Assembly: GCF_024723825.1 (NCBI RefSeq)
Contig: NZ_JANQBQ010000001.1
Coordinates: 1,426,001 to 1,490,000 of the forward strand
Reading direction: 5' to 3'
Length of the DNA stretch: 64,000 nt
Source of the DNA: Romboutsia lituseburensis
GTDB taxonomy: Bacteria; Bacillota; Clostridia; Peptostreptococcales; Peptostreptococcaceae
Part shown: piece by piece, positions 36,513 through 46,607 of the stretch
Position numbering within the stretch: position 1 is the stretch's first letter
Layout of the letters: each line of letters begins with the position of its first letter
Made by a program: the position numbers and the translations under genes
Notes under the pieces: model-generated
Seen by the model: only the letters and a program-made list of their open reading frames with translations
The model's database searches: none
Told to the model about the DNA's origin: nothing

Positions 36513-37547
36513 TTATGATTTTTTAGTGTATTTTCTTGTGTCTAATGCAACTGCTGCTATTATTATTATACCTTTTACTATAAATTGTAAATATGTACTA
36601 ACACCTATAAATGCTAAGCCATAATTTATGACCTGGAATATTAATACCCCAGTTATGATTCCACCTATACTTCCTACCCCTCCTGCAAAAGATACTCCTC
36701 CAACAACACATGCAGCTATAGCATCCATTTCATACATAAACCCTGTATTATTTGTTGCACTACCAACCCTTGCTGCTTCTAATGATCCTGCTAATCCATA
36801 CAACGCCCCTGCTATTAAATATATTATAATAATATTTCTAGCTACATTTACTCCTGATACTTCCGCTGCTTCAGGATTTCCACCTATTGCAAACATATTT
36901 TTACCAAGCTTTGTTTTATTCCATACAAACCACATTATTATAGAAATTATAACTGCATAAATTATAAGATATGGAATTCTAAAATTACCAGTTCCTATAT
37001 TTCCTTGGGCTAACTTTGTAAATGCAGGATCTAAACCTGCTATAGGCTGTGCCCCATATGGTGGCCTATCAAAGTATAATGATGTTAAACCATATGCAAT
37101 AAGCATAGTACCCATTGTTGCTATAAACGGTGGTGTCTTAAGCTTTGCTACAGCCCATCCATTCATAACCCCCATAAGTCCGCAAAGTGCCATAGTTAAC
37201 AAAATAGGTACTACTATAGGTAATCTTTGAAGATCAGGATACATTCGATATGCATAATCAGTTGCTTGTAATAACGATGCTGATATTACCGCTGCTAAAC
37301 CAATTATTCTTCCTGCAGAAAGATCTGTACCTTGCGTTACTATTATACCGCCTACACCTAGTGCTATTATTATACGTATAGACGACTGCGCTAATATATT
37401 CCTAAGATTATTTATAGAAAGGAACTGCGGTTCTATAAAAATTATAACTACTAGTAGTGCAACTAAAACTAATTGCATTGCATTGTTAGTAAAAAACTCC
37501 TTCATAGAAGTTTTATCATTTAAACTTTCCTTAGCTTGTGATTTCAT
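36513..37547 (-). CDS. mglC: Galactose/methyl-galactoside ABC transporter permease MglC
   Basis: 344 residues, about ten membrane helices, carbohydrate permease family 2 (RbsC/MglC). Signs: [73 protein letters not shown] (quoted in parts). Its start overlaps the mglA stop by 17 bases and GGGGG precedes the ATG, so it is translated with mglA. Confidence 0.93.
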   Translation of the reverse strand: MKSQAKESLNDKTSMKEFFTNNAMQLVLVALLVVIIFIEPQFLSINNLRNILAQSSIRIIIALGVGGIIVTQGTDLSAGRIIGLAAVISASLLQATDYAYRMYPDLQRLPIVVPILLTMALCGLMGVMNGWAVAKLKTPPFIATMGTMLIAYGLTSLYFDRPPYGAQPIAGLDPAFTKLAQGNIGTGNFRIPYLIIYAVIISIIMWFVWNKTKLGKNMFAIGGNPEAAEVSGVNVARNIIIIYLIAGALYGLAGSLEAARVGSATNNTGFMYEMDAIAACVVGGVSFAGGVGSIGGIITGVLIFQVINYGLAFIGVSTYLQFIVKGIIIIAAVALDTRKYTKKS

Positions 37548-39066
37548 AACTATCCCCCTCTAAAAACTTTGCTGATAATTTCATTATCTCTTCTTGTGTA
37601 GTATTTTTAGAATCAACTATTCCTGCAACCCTTCCGTTGCTCATTACTAAAATTCTATCTGTTACCCCTATTAATTCCGGCATTTCTGATGATATCATTA
37701 TTATCCCTTTTTCTTTACTTGCTAATTCATTTATTAGTTGATAAATTTCATATTTTGCACCTACATCTATTCCCCTTGTAGGCTCATCTAGCATAAGTAC
37801 TTCTGGATTTGTTAAAAGCCATCTTCCTATAATTACCTTCTGCTGATTGCCTCCTGATAAGCTACCTATAGGAGTTTTTGTTGATGGAGTTTTTACTTTC
37901 ATAGACTCTATTACCCATTTAGTATCATTTCCCATTTTTTTATTTGATAAAAATAATAAATTCGATCTGTATGAATTCATATTTGATATTGTAGAGTTAA
38001 ATTCAATGCTTAGTTGTGGAAATATTCCTGTACTTCTTCTTTCCTCTGTAACTAAAGCAAATCCATTTTCCATAGCACTTCTTGGATTTTTATTAATAAT
38101 TTCTTTATTATGCAACTTAATTTTTCCAGCATCTGTTTTTCTCATTCCAAATAAAGCTTCTACAATTTCTGTTCTTTTAGATCCAACAAGTCCTGCTACA
38201 CCTAATATTTCTCCCTTTCTCAAGCTAAAGCTTATATCTTTTAATCCAAACTTTGTATTTTCAGTTAATCCTTCTACTTCTAATATTATTTCACTTGGAT
38301 GATTTTGTTTTGGAGGGAATCTATTTGACATATCTCTTCCTACCATCATACTTATGATATGATCGATTGTTATTTCACTAGATTTTTTTGTATCTATTAA
38401 TTGTCCATCTCTCATAACGGTTACATAGTCTGATATTTTTAATATTTCTTCCATTTTATGAGATATATAAATTATAGCAACATTATTTTTCCTTAATTTG
38501 TCAATAATTCTAAATAAATGTTCAACTTCTTTTTCTGTAAGAGATGAAGTTGGTTCATCCATAACTATAACTTTTGAATCATAAGACACTGCTTTAGCAA
38601 TTTCCACCATTTGCATTTGTGATACAGATAAAGACCCTACCTTTTGTCTAGGATCTATATTTATGTCTAAATCTTTAAATATCTTAACTGTATCTTCATA
38701 CATTTTTTGTTCATCTATAAATAAACCTTTCTTTGGATACCTTCCTAACCATATATTATCTAATATATTTCTTTGCCTAACTTGATTAAGTTCTTGATGA
38801 ACCATCGATACTCCATTGTCTAAAGCTTGTCTTGTATTTTGAAAATTAACTTCTTTACCGTCTAAAAATATTTCACCTGAGTTTTTTTGATAAATTCCAA
38901 ATAAACATTTCATCAGAGTTGATTTTCCAGCTCCATTTTCCCCCATTAATGCATGAACTGTTCCTGGTTTTACCTTTAAGTTTACCTCTGATAAAGCTTT
39001 TACTCCTGGAAATTCTTTTGATATATCTATCATCTCTAATACAAATTTATTTTTTATATTTTCCAA
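37531..39066 (-). CDS. mglA: Galactose/methyl-galactoside ABC transporter ATP-binding protein MglA
   Basis: 511 residues with two fused ABC domains, the normal sugar-importer design. N-half: [45 protein letters not shown]-half has a degenerate Walker A ([16 protein letters not shown]) with [16 protein letters not shown] and [12 protein letters not shown], again normal for this class. TTG start with GGGGGAG 7 bases upstream. Separated from mglB by a strong hairpin. Confidence 0.95.
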   Translation of the reverse strand: MENIKNKFVLEMIDISKEFPGVKALSEVNLKVKPGTVHALMGENGAGKSTLMKCLFGIYQKNSGEIFLDGKEVNFQNTRQALDNGVSMVHQELNQVRQRNILDNIWLGRYPKKGLFIDEQKMYEDTVKIFKDLDINIDPRQKVGSLSVSQMQMVEIAKAVSYDSKVIVMDEPTSSLTEKEVEHLFRIIDKLRKNNVAIIYISHKMEEILKISDYVTVMRDGQLIDTKKSSEITIDHIISMMVGRDMSNRFPPKQNHPSEIILEVEGLTENTKFGLKDISFSLRKGEILGVAGLVGSKRTEIVEALFGMRKTDAGKIKLHNKEIINKNPRSAMENGFALVTEERRSTGIFPQLSIEFNSTISNMNSYRSNLLFLSNKKMGNDTKWVIESMKVKTPSTKTPIGSLSGGNQQKVIIGRWLLTNPEVLMLDEPTRGIDVGAKYEIYQLINELASKEKGIIMISSEMPELIGVTDRILVMSNGRVAGIVDSKNTTQEEIMKLSAKFLEGDSYEITS

Positions 39067-39113
39067 AAGTTGCTCCCCCTTTTGACTTATTTAACTTACT
39101 AAATATGTTACAA

Positions 39114-39153
39114 GTATACTGGATTAACAAAATATTATGTTAATCCAGTATAC
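39114..39153 (-). other. 15-bp stem-loop between mglB and mglA
   Basis: GTATACTGGATTAAC and its exact complement with a 10-base loop, without a proper T run on the coding strand. Such hairpins after a binding-protein gene protect its mRNA or partly stop transcription, giving more binding protein than pump. Confidence 0.75.
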
Positions 39154-39189
39154 ATTTAAAACTTTAACTATTAAATTCTATAATTCTAA

Positions 39190-40227
39190 TTACTTTGCAT
39201 CATCTATATTCTCTTTAGTTATACCTACATAAGGAACACGTACTGCCTTTCCATCTAGCTTCCATTCAGTTCCCTCTAAAACATTTTTCCCTTCTGATGC
39301 ATTTACAGATAAATCTATAACTGCCTTACCTTGTCCTACTGCATCATTCAATACAGTCCCTACAACTTTTCCACTTTCTATAAGTGTTACTATTTCTGGT
39401 ATTGCATCAACCCCTACTACTGGCATAAACTTATCTCCTGAGAAATATCCTTCCTTTTCTAAGGAAGCAACAGCACCTGATGCCATACCATCATTATTAC
39501 AAATTACAAACTCTATTTTATCGCCAAATTTAGCTAACCATGCATCCATTTTTTCAGTAGCTTTAGCTGCATCCCACATTGCAGTATCTATAGCTAACTC
39601 TTCAGTTTCTATACCTTTTTCATTCAATGTTTTTATAGAATATTCACTTCTTGCTTCTGCATCTGGGTGTCCTGGTTCACCTTTTAACATTACATATTGG
39701 ATTTTTCCATCTCCATTTTTATCCCATTTTTCTTTATTTACTTCCCATTCTTTAGCTATAACTTCTCCTTGTATAACTCCGGATTCTTTTGAAACTGTAC
39801 CTACATACCATGCTTTATCATAACTATCCATAGCAGCTTGATCAGGCTCTTTATTAAAGAATATTACTGGTAGCTCTGCAGCTTTTGCCTTTTCTATAAC
39901 TGTTGTAGCTGCTTTTGGATCTACTAGGTTAATAGCTAAGACTTTCACACCTTTAGCTATCATTGTATCTATTTGTTCTAATTGCTTAGCTTGATCATTT
40001 TGAGAGTCATTTATTATTAAATCTGCTTTATCTTTAGCATTTCCTTCCAACTCTCTACGAACTGCTGACATAAAATTGTCATCATATTTGTATATTGTTG
40101 CTCCTATTTTAGGAAGATCACCTGTTCCTCCTTCATTTGATCCATCCCCTCCTGATGAGCTACATCCTACTGCTGAAAACAGCATCATTGCTGCCATAGA
40201 TAATGCTAAAATTCTTCTTTTATTCAT
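39190..40227 (-). CDS. mglB: Galactose-binding lipoprotein MglB
   Basis: 345 residues. Lipoprotein signal MNKRRILALSMAAMMLFSAV with lipobox Cys after AVG. Periplasmic-binding-protein fold with the MglB calcium loop DKNGDGKIQ and GHPDAEAR, and the sugar-contacting FVICNNDGMASGAV and GVDAIPEIV segments. It captures galactose or glucose outside the membrane for MglA-MglC. The ATG at 40227 has GGGGG upstream; the longer frame runs through the promoter. Confidence 0.94.
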   Translation of the reverse strand: MNKRRILALSMAAMMLFSAVGCSSSGGDGSNEGGTGDLPKIGATIYKYDDNFMSAVRRELEGNAKDKADLIINDSQNDQAKQLEQIDTMIAKGVKVLAINLVDPKAATTVIEKAKAAELPVIFFNKEPDQAAMDSYDKAWYVGTVSKESGVIQGEVIAKEWEVNKEKWDKNGDGKIQYVMLKGEPGHPDAEARSEYSIKTLNEKGIETEELAIDTAMWDAAKATEKMDAWLAKFGDKIEFVICNNDGMASGAVASLEKEGYFSGDKFMPVVGVDAIPEIVTLIESGKVVGTVLNDAVGQGKAVIDLSVNASEGKNVLEGTEWKLDGKAVRVPYVGITKENIDDAK

Positions 40228-40271
40228 GATAATCCCCCTTATTCTAGCTTTCTTGATATATACCCTCTTTA

Positions 40272-40287
40272 AGAAAACATTTTCACT
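40272..40287 (-). promoter_or_regulatory. cre-like CcpA site at the mgl start point
   Basis: Minus strand GTGAAAATGTTTTCTT. This matches the C. difficile cre consensus RRGAAAANGTTTTCWW at all but one position and lies 4-5 bases after the -10, over the start point, where CcpA binding blocks transcription. Confidence 0.6.
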
Positions 40288-40291
40288 CCTA

Positions 40292-40320
40292 ATTGTAAAA
40301 TATTTTCTGTAAATTTTCAA
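40292..40320 (-). promoter_or_regulatory. mgl operon promoter
   Basis: Minus strand TTGAAA, 17 bases, TACAAT; leader of about 58 bases to the mglB ATG. Confidence 0.7.
40301..40315 (-). promoter_or_regulatory. CodY-like box inside the mgl promoter
   Basis: AATTTACAGAAAATA on the minus strand; two mismatches to the CodY consensus AATTTTCWGAAAATT. It fills the spacer between -35 and -10. Confidence 0.45.
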
Positions 40321-40535
40321 TATTTTCTATTTTTCTATTTTTCACATATATCATGTTTTTCCGACATTCATTATATTTTAAAATCATTTTATTTAATTAC
40401 ATTATTTTTTGTTTTTTAATTCTTATTTTATGTTGTTATTTATTTTTTTTGTTTTTAAAATTATTCACATAATTAGCACATCTAAAATATTATATATTAT
40501 TAACTATTTTTAATTATATAAAAGGAGGATTTAAA

Positions 40536-40913
40536 ATGATTAAAAACATAGGTATTTTATCAGGTTTCATATCCTCACTATTTATTTTTCTTTATGCTCT
40601 TATGTATATTCTGAGGGATTTTTATTCATCATCAAATAATAATTCATTAAAGAAATATATAAATAAGATATTGCCATTATTCTCGAAATATAATTTAACA
40701 TTTTTAATAGTTATAATAATATTTTCTATAATACATGTTTGCTGTTTCTTTAGTTTAAACAACCTATTAAACTCAGGATATGTTGTACTATTTATATTAT
40801 TATTAATTGCAAAATTTACATTTTTTCCTTCAAAATCAAATAACTCAAATTATTACTTTAATATTTTTTCTTATCTTTTAGTAGGAAGTTTAATTGTACA
40901 TTTTATAATGTAA
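40536..40913 (+). CDS. Small membrane protein, unknown
   Basis: 125 residues, about four membrane helices with a short positively charged loop (NNNSLKKYINK). No family recognised. AAAGGAGG lies 7 bases before the ATG. The 308-base interval before it holds the mgl promoter with its cre-like and CodY-like sites and otherwise AT-rich sequence. Confidence 0.6.
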   Translation: MIKNIGILSGFISSLFIFLYALMYILRDFYSSSNNNSLKKYINKILPLFSKYNLTFLIVIIIFSIIHVCCFFSLNNLLNSGYVVLFILLLIAKFTFFPSKSNNSNYYFNIFSYLLVGSLIVHFIM

Positions 40914-40950
40914 ATAAAAAGAAGAGCTAAGTAGCTCTTCTTTTTATTTA
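40911..40950. terminator. Bidirectional terminator
   Basis: A 19-base stem (TAAATAAAAAGAAGAGCTA and complement) with a 2-base loop, between convergent genes. Confidence 0.85.
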
Positions 40951-40958
40951 CATTATTT

Positions 40959-42857
40959 TTAATATATATTCTTTCTGTATTGAACATATAAATTTTGTAT
41001 TTTTTCCATTTCTCGCTTTAATTGTAATTGAAGATTTGATACTGTTTCGTAGTCTTTATTTTCAATAGCCTCTTTTATATTTGTGAACAGTGACTTTCTA
41101 GCTAATGTATCTTTCATAACATTAAACTTTATATCTGAAATAGCATTCCAAGCTACTTCATCTAATGCATCCATATTTTCTTTATTATGAAGTTTAACAC
41201 AGCTTCTTATCGTATCTATATGTGTTTGAATTATTCTATCTTTTAATTCTTTCGTCCACTTATCTAAAGCTCCTATTTTAAAAGATTCAATTATTGCATT
41301 TGAAAATACATTTCCTTCTTTTAGGCAATTTAATTTTGATTCATATATTTCTAAATTTCTCATATTTTCATATACCGTTGCAGGAGGAACTGAGAATCTT
41401 TGATTTCTTTCTTCTAAAGTATAATGTTCAAATACATCATTTTCATCTCTATATGCTCTATTTTTTTCTAAATAAAAACTTTCTTGGCCAACATCTTTAC
41501 ATATTTCTTTTTCAAGTTCTTTTGTTGATAACTTGCTTTTTGCTGCTGCTTTTATACCATCTAACATAGTTTGATAACACCCTGCAATAACTAAATATGT
41601 ATTAGATAATGGGTTAGGAGATCTTAACTCAAATCTTACAGTTTTAGGATTTTTTATATCTCTTACTAATCCTACAAGTACTGATCTGTTTCGTGAAGGA
41701 ATTTCATAACTATGACCTAATGATGTTACAATACAAACAGGGGCTTCAAACCCAGGAACAAGTCTATTAAATCCATCATTTGTTGCTGTTACTATAGGAT
41801 TTAATATTTCATAATTATTAAGCATTCCCATAAGAGCACCGTATCCTATTTCACTTACATAATCCTCTTTCATATCTCTTGGCGAAAATAAATTTATTAT
41901 TTTTCCATTTTTTAATTTAGCACTCACACCTACATGTGTGTGTTCTCCACTTCCTGCAACTCCATATATTGGTTTCGCTTTAAATGTTACTTCTAATCCA
42001 TTAGATGTAAATACATCCTCTATCACTTCTCTTACCATCAGCTCATTATCTGCTGCTTGAAGTGGATTAGAAAACTTCCATGATATCTCTAATTGTTCCA
42101 TAGCATGATTTGTTTTTCCATCTATACTTATAGAACTATTTATTCCCCCGACTTCTTTATGTGCCATTTCAGGCTCTATACCTAATTGTTGTAATTTTAT
42201 CAGTGTTTTCTCTAGGCAAGTTCTTATTATTCCATGTGTTCTTTTCCAATATTGTTCTTTTAAACTTTGAGATACATATAATTTTTCTAAGTCTGCTTTA
42301 TCTTCAGGTGTATTTACCCAAAATTCTAATTCTGTAGCAGCTGTTAATATTATGTCTTCTATATCAGATACATTTTCTATTCCTATATTTTGTATCATAT
42401 GTGGATATTCTTCAAAAATTTGTAATATTGATTTTTTGAAAAATTTCTCTGATTTTCTTAATATTCCTCTTGAACATACTTTTTTATTTTCATGAATCAA
42501 GAAAGCAGGTATTCTTAATGTTCCAATCGGAAGATTTGTTTTTTCATCGATATGCTCAAAATTATAATCTATATACCATTTACAATTTACATCTGGCATT
42601 AAGTCTACCTTTGCATTATTTAATGTGGCTATATTGTATAATTCAACACTCGATCCGTCTGTTTGAATAGCTGATTCTAAAAAACCACTTATATCATCTA
42701 AAAATAGTTCTACCGGAATTTTTTCATCAGTTGCATTACCACCTAAGTCTACACCCATTAAAGATACAAATTTAATATTTTCATTTTCAGTTAAAATCGA
42801 TTTAATATCTTTTTCATTATGATTTTCTTTTTCAATTGTATATAATAAACTTTCCAT
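40959..42857 (-). CDS. glnA: Glutamine synthetase (long, about 632 residues)
   Basis: 632 residues, longer than ordinary GSI (about 445) and shorter than GSIII (about 700). GS motifs: QTDGSSVELYN and KVDLMPDVN (beta-grasp), TAATELEFWV, AGSGEHTHVGVS, NRLVPGFEAPVCIVTSL, PSRNRSVLVGLVRD, RFELRSPNPLSNTYLVIAG. The last 170 residues are an extra helical region. Makes glutamine from glutamate and ammonia. The adenylylation Tyr motif is not seen. ATG at 42857 has AGGGGG 9 bases upstream. Confidence 0.85.
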   Translation of the reverse strand: MESLLYTIEKENHNEKDIKSILTENENIKFVSLMGVDLGGNATDEKIPVELFLDDISGFLESAIQTDGSSVELYNIATLNNAKVDLMPDVNCKWYIDYNFEHIDEKTNLPIGTLRIPAFLIHENKKVCSRGILRKSEKFFKKSILQIFEEYPHMIQNIGIENVSDIEDIILTAATELEFWVNTPEDKADLEKLYVSQSLKEQYWKRTHGIIRTCLEKTLIKLQQLGIEPEMAHKEVGGINSSISIDGKTNHAMEQLEISWKFSNPLQAADNELMVREVIEDVFTSNGLEVTFKAKPIYGVAGSGEHTHVGVSAKLKNGKIINLFSPRDMKEDYVSEIGYGALMGMLNNYEILNPIVTATNDGFNRLVPGFEAPVCIVTSLGHSYEIPSRNRSVLVGLVRDIKNPKTVRFELRSPNPLSNTYLVIAGCYQTMLDGIKAAAKSKLSTKELEKEICKDVGQESFYLEKNRAYRDENDVFEHYTLEERNQRFSVPPATVYENMRNLEIYESKLNCLKEGNVFSNAIIESFKIGALDKWTKELKDRIIQTHIDTIRSCVKLHNKENMDALDEVAWNAISDIKFNVMKDTLARKSLFTNIKEAIENKDYETVSNLQLQLKREMEKIQNLYVQYRKNIY

Positions 42858-43163
42858 ACAATATTTCCCCCTTTCGGCTTCTATAATTTTATATAATATT
42901 AACATTTTCTAAAAAAAAGAACTTGTCATTCATCATATTTATATTATATATAAATATTATTTTTTTGTTCGTGATTTTATTTATACTTATTATATCCGAG
43001 AGTTTAAAAGTTCGCAATATTTTTTATTTTTTTTTACTTACTCACAATCGTTTAACATTTTTTTAAATATAGGGTATACTAAAATAAGAAGTATTTTATA
43101 AAATAGTAAATTTAATACTTTTTAAAGTGTTTATGATATAAGATAATTTAGGAGATAAATATT
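42858..43163. other. 306-base divergent intergenic region
   Basis: Between the glutamine synthetase and exonuclease starts. It holds the exonuclease promoter (43052-43080) and AT-rich sequence with an AAGTATT/AATACTT inverted repeat near 43089-43120. No riboswitch or small gene seen. Confidence 0.5.
43052..43080 (+). promoter_or_regulatory. Promoter of the exonuclease gene
   Basis: TTAACA, 17 bases, TATACT; about 80 bases before the ATG. Confidence 0.6.
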
Positions 43164-43937
43164 ATGGAATATATAGTTTTCGATTTAGAATTCAACCAAG
43201 GATTCGATAAAACTCTTAATAAAACAGTGTCTAATGAGAGATGTCCTTTTGAAATAATTCAAATAGGAGCAATAAAATTAGATAGTAATTTTAATATAAT
43301 TGATACCTTTAATAGTTATGTAAGACCAGAAATATATAAAAATATACATCCTTTTGTTGGTAAAATGACAGGTATCACCTTAAAAAACGTTGTAGATGCT
43401 CCTTCTTTCGCTAAAGTTTATAAAGATTTCAAAAAATTTATATCTGGTAAAAATCCTATATTGTGCGTATGGGGTACTGGAGACTTAAAGGAATTATATA
43501 GAAATATAACTTATTATGAATTACCCTCAAAATCTCTGCCTAAATCATATATAAATATACAACATTATGCATCTAATTACTTTGAAAATCCAGCAGGTAA
43601 AAGTATTGGTCTTCAAAATGCGATCCAAATATTAGGTCTAAATCAAGATAAATCATATCATGATGCCTTAAATGATGCATATTATACTGCTCAGGTATTT
43701 ATGAGAATCCAAAATCCAAGTATTGTACCAGATGTTTATATTTATACAACGGTAAAGCCCTCAACTGTTGAAAGAAGTTCTAAAAAAGTAATTAATTATG
43801 ATAAATTATTTCAAGAATTTAGAAAAATCTTAAATAGAGATTTAAGCAAAGAAGAGGAAAAAATTATTGATCTTGCATATAAGATGGGAAAAACTAATCA
43901 ATTTTTAGTTACCCCCGCAAAATATAAAAAAAGATAG
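43164..43937 (+). CDS. DEDDh 3'-5' exonuclease (KapD/RNase T-like)
   Basis: 257 residues. Exo I FDLEFNQG (Asp, Glu), Exo II with WGTGDLKEL, Exo III SYHDALNDAYYTAQV (His and Asp), the DEDDh set. The last 60 residues are an extra basic region. It should trim nucleic acid 3' ends; RNA or DNA cannot be told. AGGAGA precedes the ATG. Confidence 0.85.
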   Translation: MEYIVFDLEFNQGFDKTLNKTVSNERCPFEIIQIGAIKLDSNFNIIDTFNSYVRPEIYKNIHPFVGKMTGITLKNVVDAPSFAKVYKDFKKFISGKNPILCVWGTGDLKELYRNITYYELPSKSLPKSYINIQHYASNYFENPAGKSIGLQNAIQILGLNQDKSYHDALNDAYYTAQVFMRIQNPSIVPDVYIYTTVKPSTVERSSKKVINYDKLFQEFRKILNRDLSKEEEKIIDLAYKMGKTNQFLVTPAKYKKR

Positions 43938-43956
43938 GTTAAAACCTATCTTTTTA
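43926..43956. terminator. Bidirectional terminator
   Basis: AAAAAGATAGGTT / AACCTATCTTTTT hairpin between convergent genes. Confidence 0.75.
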
Positions 43957-44286
43957 TTATTCAATATTTATAAATAACATTTTTAATAATTCATATTGCG
44001 CAAATTCTACACTTTTTATTTCTCTTTGCTCATCTCTAACATATTCATTATTTCCAACAAATATTTCTGTATCACCTATACTAGCATATAGCTTTTCTAG
44101 TACTTGTAAAAAGTCATTAACTTTTATAGATTCCTCTTTAGATCTTAATAATGTTACACTTTTAGCTTCTTGATCTTCATAAACACAATTTATACCATAT
44201 AAAGCACTATCTTCCTTTATATATATAACTTCTCCACCTAAAGACTTTCCTTTTTCTAGTTTTTGTTTTAAAGTTAATATTTTCAT
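43957..44286 (-). CDS. Unknown small protein
   Basis: 109 residues, soluble, mixed alpha/beta by eye (GGEVIYIKEDSALYGINCVY). No family recognised. GGGGGAT precedes the ATG; 132 bases behind exoA on the same strand. Confidence 0.55.
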   Translation of the reverse strand: MKILTLKQKLEKGKSLGGEVIYIKEDSALYGINCVYEDQEAKSVTLLRSKEESIKVNDFLQVLEKLYASIGDTEIFVGNNEYVRDEQREIKSVEFAQYELLKMLFINIE

Positions 44287-44418
44287 ATATATCCCCCTTA
44301 TTCTAAAGTATTTTTCTTATGATTTAATACTTAATTTTTAACATGAAAATTCAACTTTCTATATTCATGTATACTAAATTATATTAAGGAGTCTACAAAA
44401 TTATTATTATTTTTTTAT

Positions 44419-45171
44419 TTATTTTATAACAAGTTCTACTGGACAATGATCAGATCCTAATATATTACAATGTATATCTGCACTTACTAGTCTATCTTTC
44501 ATACTTTCAGATACTATAAAATAATCAATTCTCCATCCAGAGTTATTTTTTCTTGCATTAAACCTATATGACCACCAAGAATATACACCTTCTTTATCTG
44601 GATTAAAATATCTATAAGTATCTATAAATCCTTCATTCATAAGTTGTGTAAATTTATTTCTTTCTTTATCTGTAAAACCAGCATTTTTTCTATTTGTTTT
44701 TGGATTTTTTAAATCTATTTCTTGATGAGCAACGTTTAAATCTCCGCATACTACTACTGATTTATTTTTCTCTAAATCTTTTAGATATGATTTAAAATCA
44801 TCTTCCCATTTCATTCTATAATCTAGTCTCTTCAGCTCACTTTGAGAGTTTGGAGTATAAACAGTTATAAAGTAAAAATCTTCAAATTCTAATGTTATTA
44901 CTCTACCTTCTGTATCATGTTCTTCAATATTTATTCCATATGATACGCTTAAAGGCTTTTTCTTTGTGAAAATAGCAGTTCCTGAATATCCTTTTTTTTG
45001 TGCATAATTCCAATACTGATAATATCCTTCTAATTCTAAATCTATCTGACCCTCTTGAAGCTTTATTTCTTGTAAACAAAATATATCTGCATCTACTTCT
45101 TTGAAGTAGTCTAAAAATCCCTTTGTAACACACGCTCTTATTCCATTGACATTCCAAGATATAAATTTCAT
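44419..45171 (-). CDS. xth: Exodeoxyribonuclease III (AP endonuclease)
   Basis: 250 residues of the EEP nuclease family. MKFISWNVNGIRAC, FCLQEIKLQEGQ (metal Glu), VYTPNSQ, VVCGDLNVAHQEIDL, GWRIDYFIVSE and LGSDHCPVEL (Asp-His) are the full set. It cuts at abasic sites in base-excision repair. AGGAGGA precedes the ATG. Confidence 0.95.
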   Translation of the reverse strand: MKFISWNVNGIRACVTKGFLDYFKEVDADIFCLQEIKLQEGQIDLELEGYYQYWNYAQKKGYSGTAIFTKKKPLSVSYGINIEEHDTEGRVITLEFEDFYFITVYTPNSQSELKRLDYRMKWEDDFKSYLKDLEKNKSVVVCGDLNVAHQEIDLKNPKTNRKNAGFTDKERNKFTQLMNEGFIDTYRYFNPDKEGVYSWWSYRFNARKNNSGWRIDYFIVSESMKDRLVSADIHCNILGSDHCPVELVIK

Positions 45172-45262
45172 TTGTTCCTCCTACTAATTCTATTTCTTAA
45201 ATCTATATTTTTTATATTACCCAAACATATATTGTTACTATCATTTATATTTTCTACTTGTA

Positions 45263-46219
45263 CTAATTTAATTCAAATCTTAATTTATTTGCTAATTCTT
45301 CTGGGTTAGTTGATGAAACATACATACCTGTGCCTAATTCAAATCCTCCAAAGCTATATTTTCTAGGAATTATATGCATGTGGACATTAAATTCCTCGCT
45401 ATTTTCTAATTCTTTAGAGTGCGTATGGATGCATAAATTAAAAGGGTTATATCCATTTATTTTATATAAATTTTCAAATAATTTTTTAAACACCTTTGAT
45501 AATATTTTTATATAATTATCACTCATTTGTTCAAATTTTATATTCTCTTTAAAAATAACTCTTACCTCTCCACTATATTTACTAGCATAAGGAACTATCG
45601 TTAAAAAATATTTATTATCATTAATGACCCTCTTTTTATATTTTATCTCTCTTTTTATAATATCATCATATAAATACGTTTTATTTTCTATAAAATATTG
45701 ACTAGCTACCTCTTCTTCTTTATTTATCTCTGGAGGTACTATAGATAATGATATAATTTGAGAATGTGGATGCGCTAGTGATGCTCCAGATTTTCTCAAA
45801 AAATTTTTAAATATATTTACATATTGAACATTTTTATTTTCAATAAGATTTTGATATCTATTTTTATATGTTTTAAATAAATTTTGAAATTCCAATTCAC
45901 TCATATTATAAAATGTTCCATTATGTCTATATGTATCTATTATAACCTCATGAACTCCATATATCTCGTCTGATAGTTCATCTACTATAGGAAACTTATT
46001 ATCTACAGATCTAGTTATCCATCCGCTGCTATCTTCGATTTTATATCGTTCTATAGTTGCATGGCTTTCATTACCTCTACAAAAAGGGCAGTATGAATCA
46101 TACTCAACTTGTATTTCTTCTTCTAATTGGCTTTTAATTTTATCCATAGGCCTTTTTGATCTATTGTTTGCAACTATGACTAGATCATTGTTTATTTCAT
46201 CTATTCTTAATTCTTGCAT
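45263..46219 (-). CDS. GalT-like nucleotidyltransferase (HIT superfamily)
   Basis: 318 residues. Zinc pair CPFCRGNE (Cys44, Cys47), nucleophile-type motif SLAHPHSQIISLSIVPP and the C-terminal FNVHMHIIPR. This is the galactose-1-phosphate uridylyltransferase fold; the short AHPHSQ form matches distant homologues, so the sugar phosphate is uncertain. GAGGTG lies 6 bases before the ATG. mglBAC is 5 kb away and would supply galactose, but no galK is in the window. Confidence 0.8.
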   Translation of the reverse strand: MQELRIDEINNDLVIVANNRSKRPMDKIKSQLEEEIQVEYDSYCPFCRGNESHATIERYKIEDSSGWITRSVDNKFPIVDELSDEIYGVHEVIIDTYRHNGTFYNMSELEFQNLFKTYKNRYQNLIENKNVQYVNIFKNFLRKSGASLAHPHSQIISLSIVPPEINKEEEVASQYFIENKTYLYDDIIKREIKYKKRVINDNKYFLTIVPYASKYSGEVRVIFKENIKFEQMSDNYIKILSKVFKKLFENLYKINGYNPFNLCIHTHSKELENSEEFNVHMHIIPRKYSFGGFELGTGMYVSSTNPEELANKLRFELN

Positions 46220-46607
46220 AGTTAACACCTCTTGTTTATATCTTTTAATTACATATTATCTTTATATTAATATATTTTACTCTTTTGTTTATTATAATGT
46301 AATTTTTATCAAATATATATATTATTGTATTTTTTTTATATTTATTAACGAGTCTTATTATTTTTTGTCTAATTTAGTAGTTTTTATTATCTTAATATCC
46401 GATTAGTTTGTAATGATTTTTGAGAATACTTATGTTAATATAATCTTGAATATAAAAAATATTTAGACATACAATAAACTTTTTAATTTTCAAAATTTTT
46501 TTAACATTGTAATAAAAGTATTATTGATAAATATTATATTTTAAAAACTTATAGTTTCTAAAAAAATTATATAGTCTGATTATTATTTAAAATAGGGGGT
46601 AATTTAA
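46220..46607. other. 388-base intergenic region
   Basis: Between divergent GalT-like and aminotransferase genes. Very AT-rich; upstream signals of both genes must lie here but I cannot pick clear -35/-10 pairs. No structured RNA or small gene seen. Confidence 0.4.

Noticed and set aside
37847-38302. Plus-strand 151-codon frame
   Set aside because: Antisense to mglA, no ribosome-binding site, no protein-like features.
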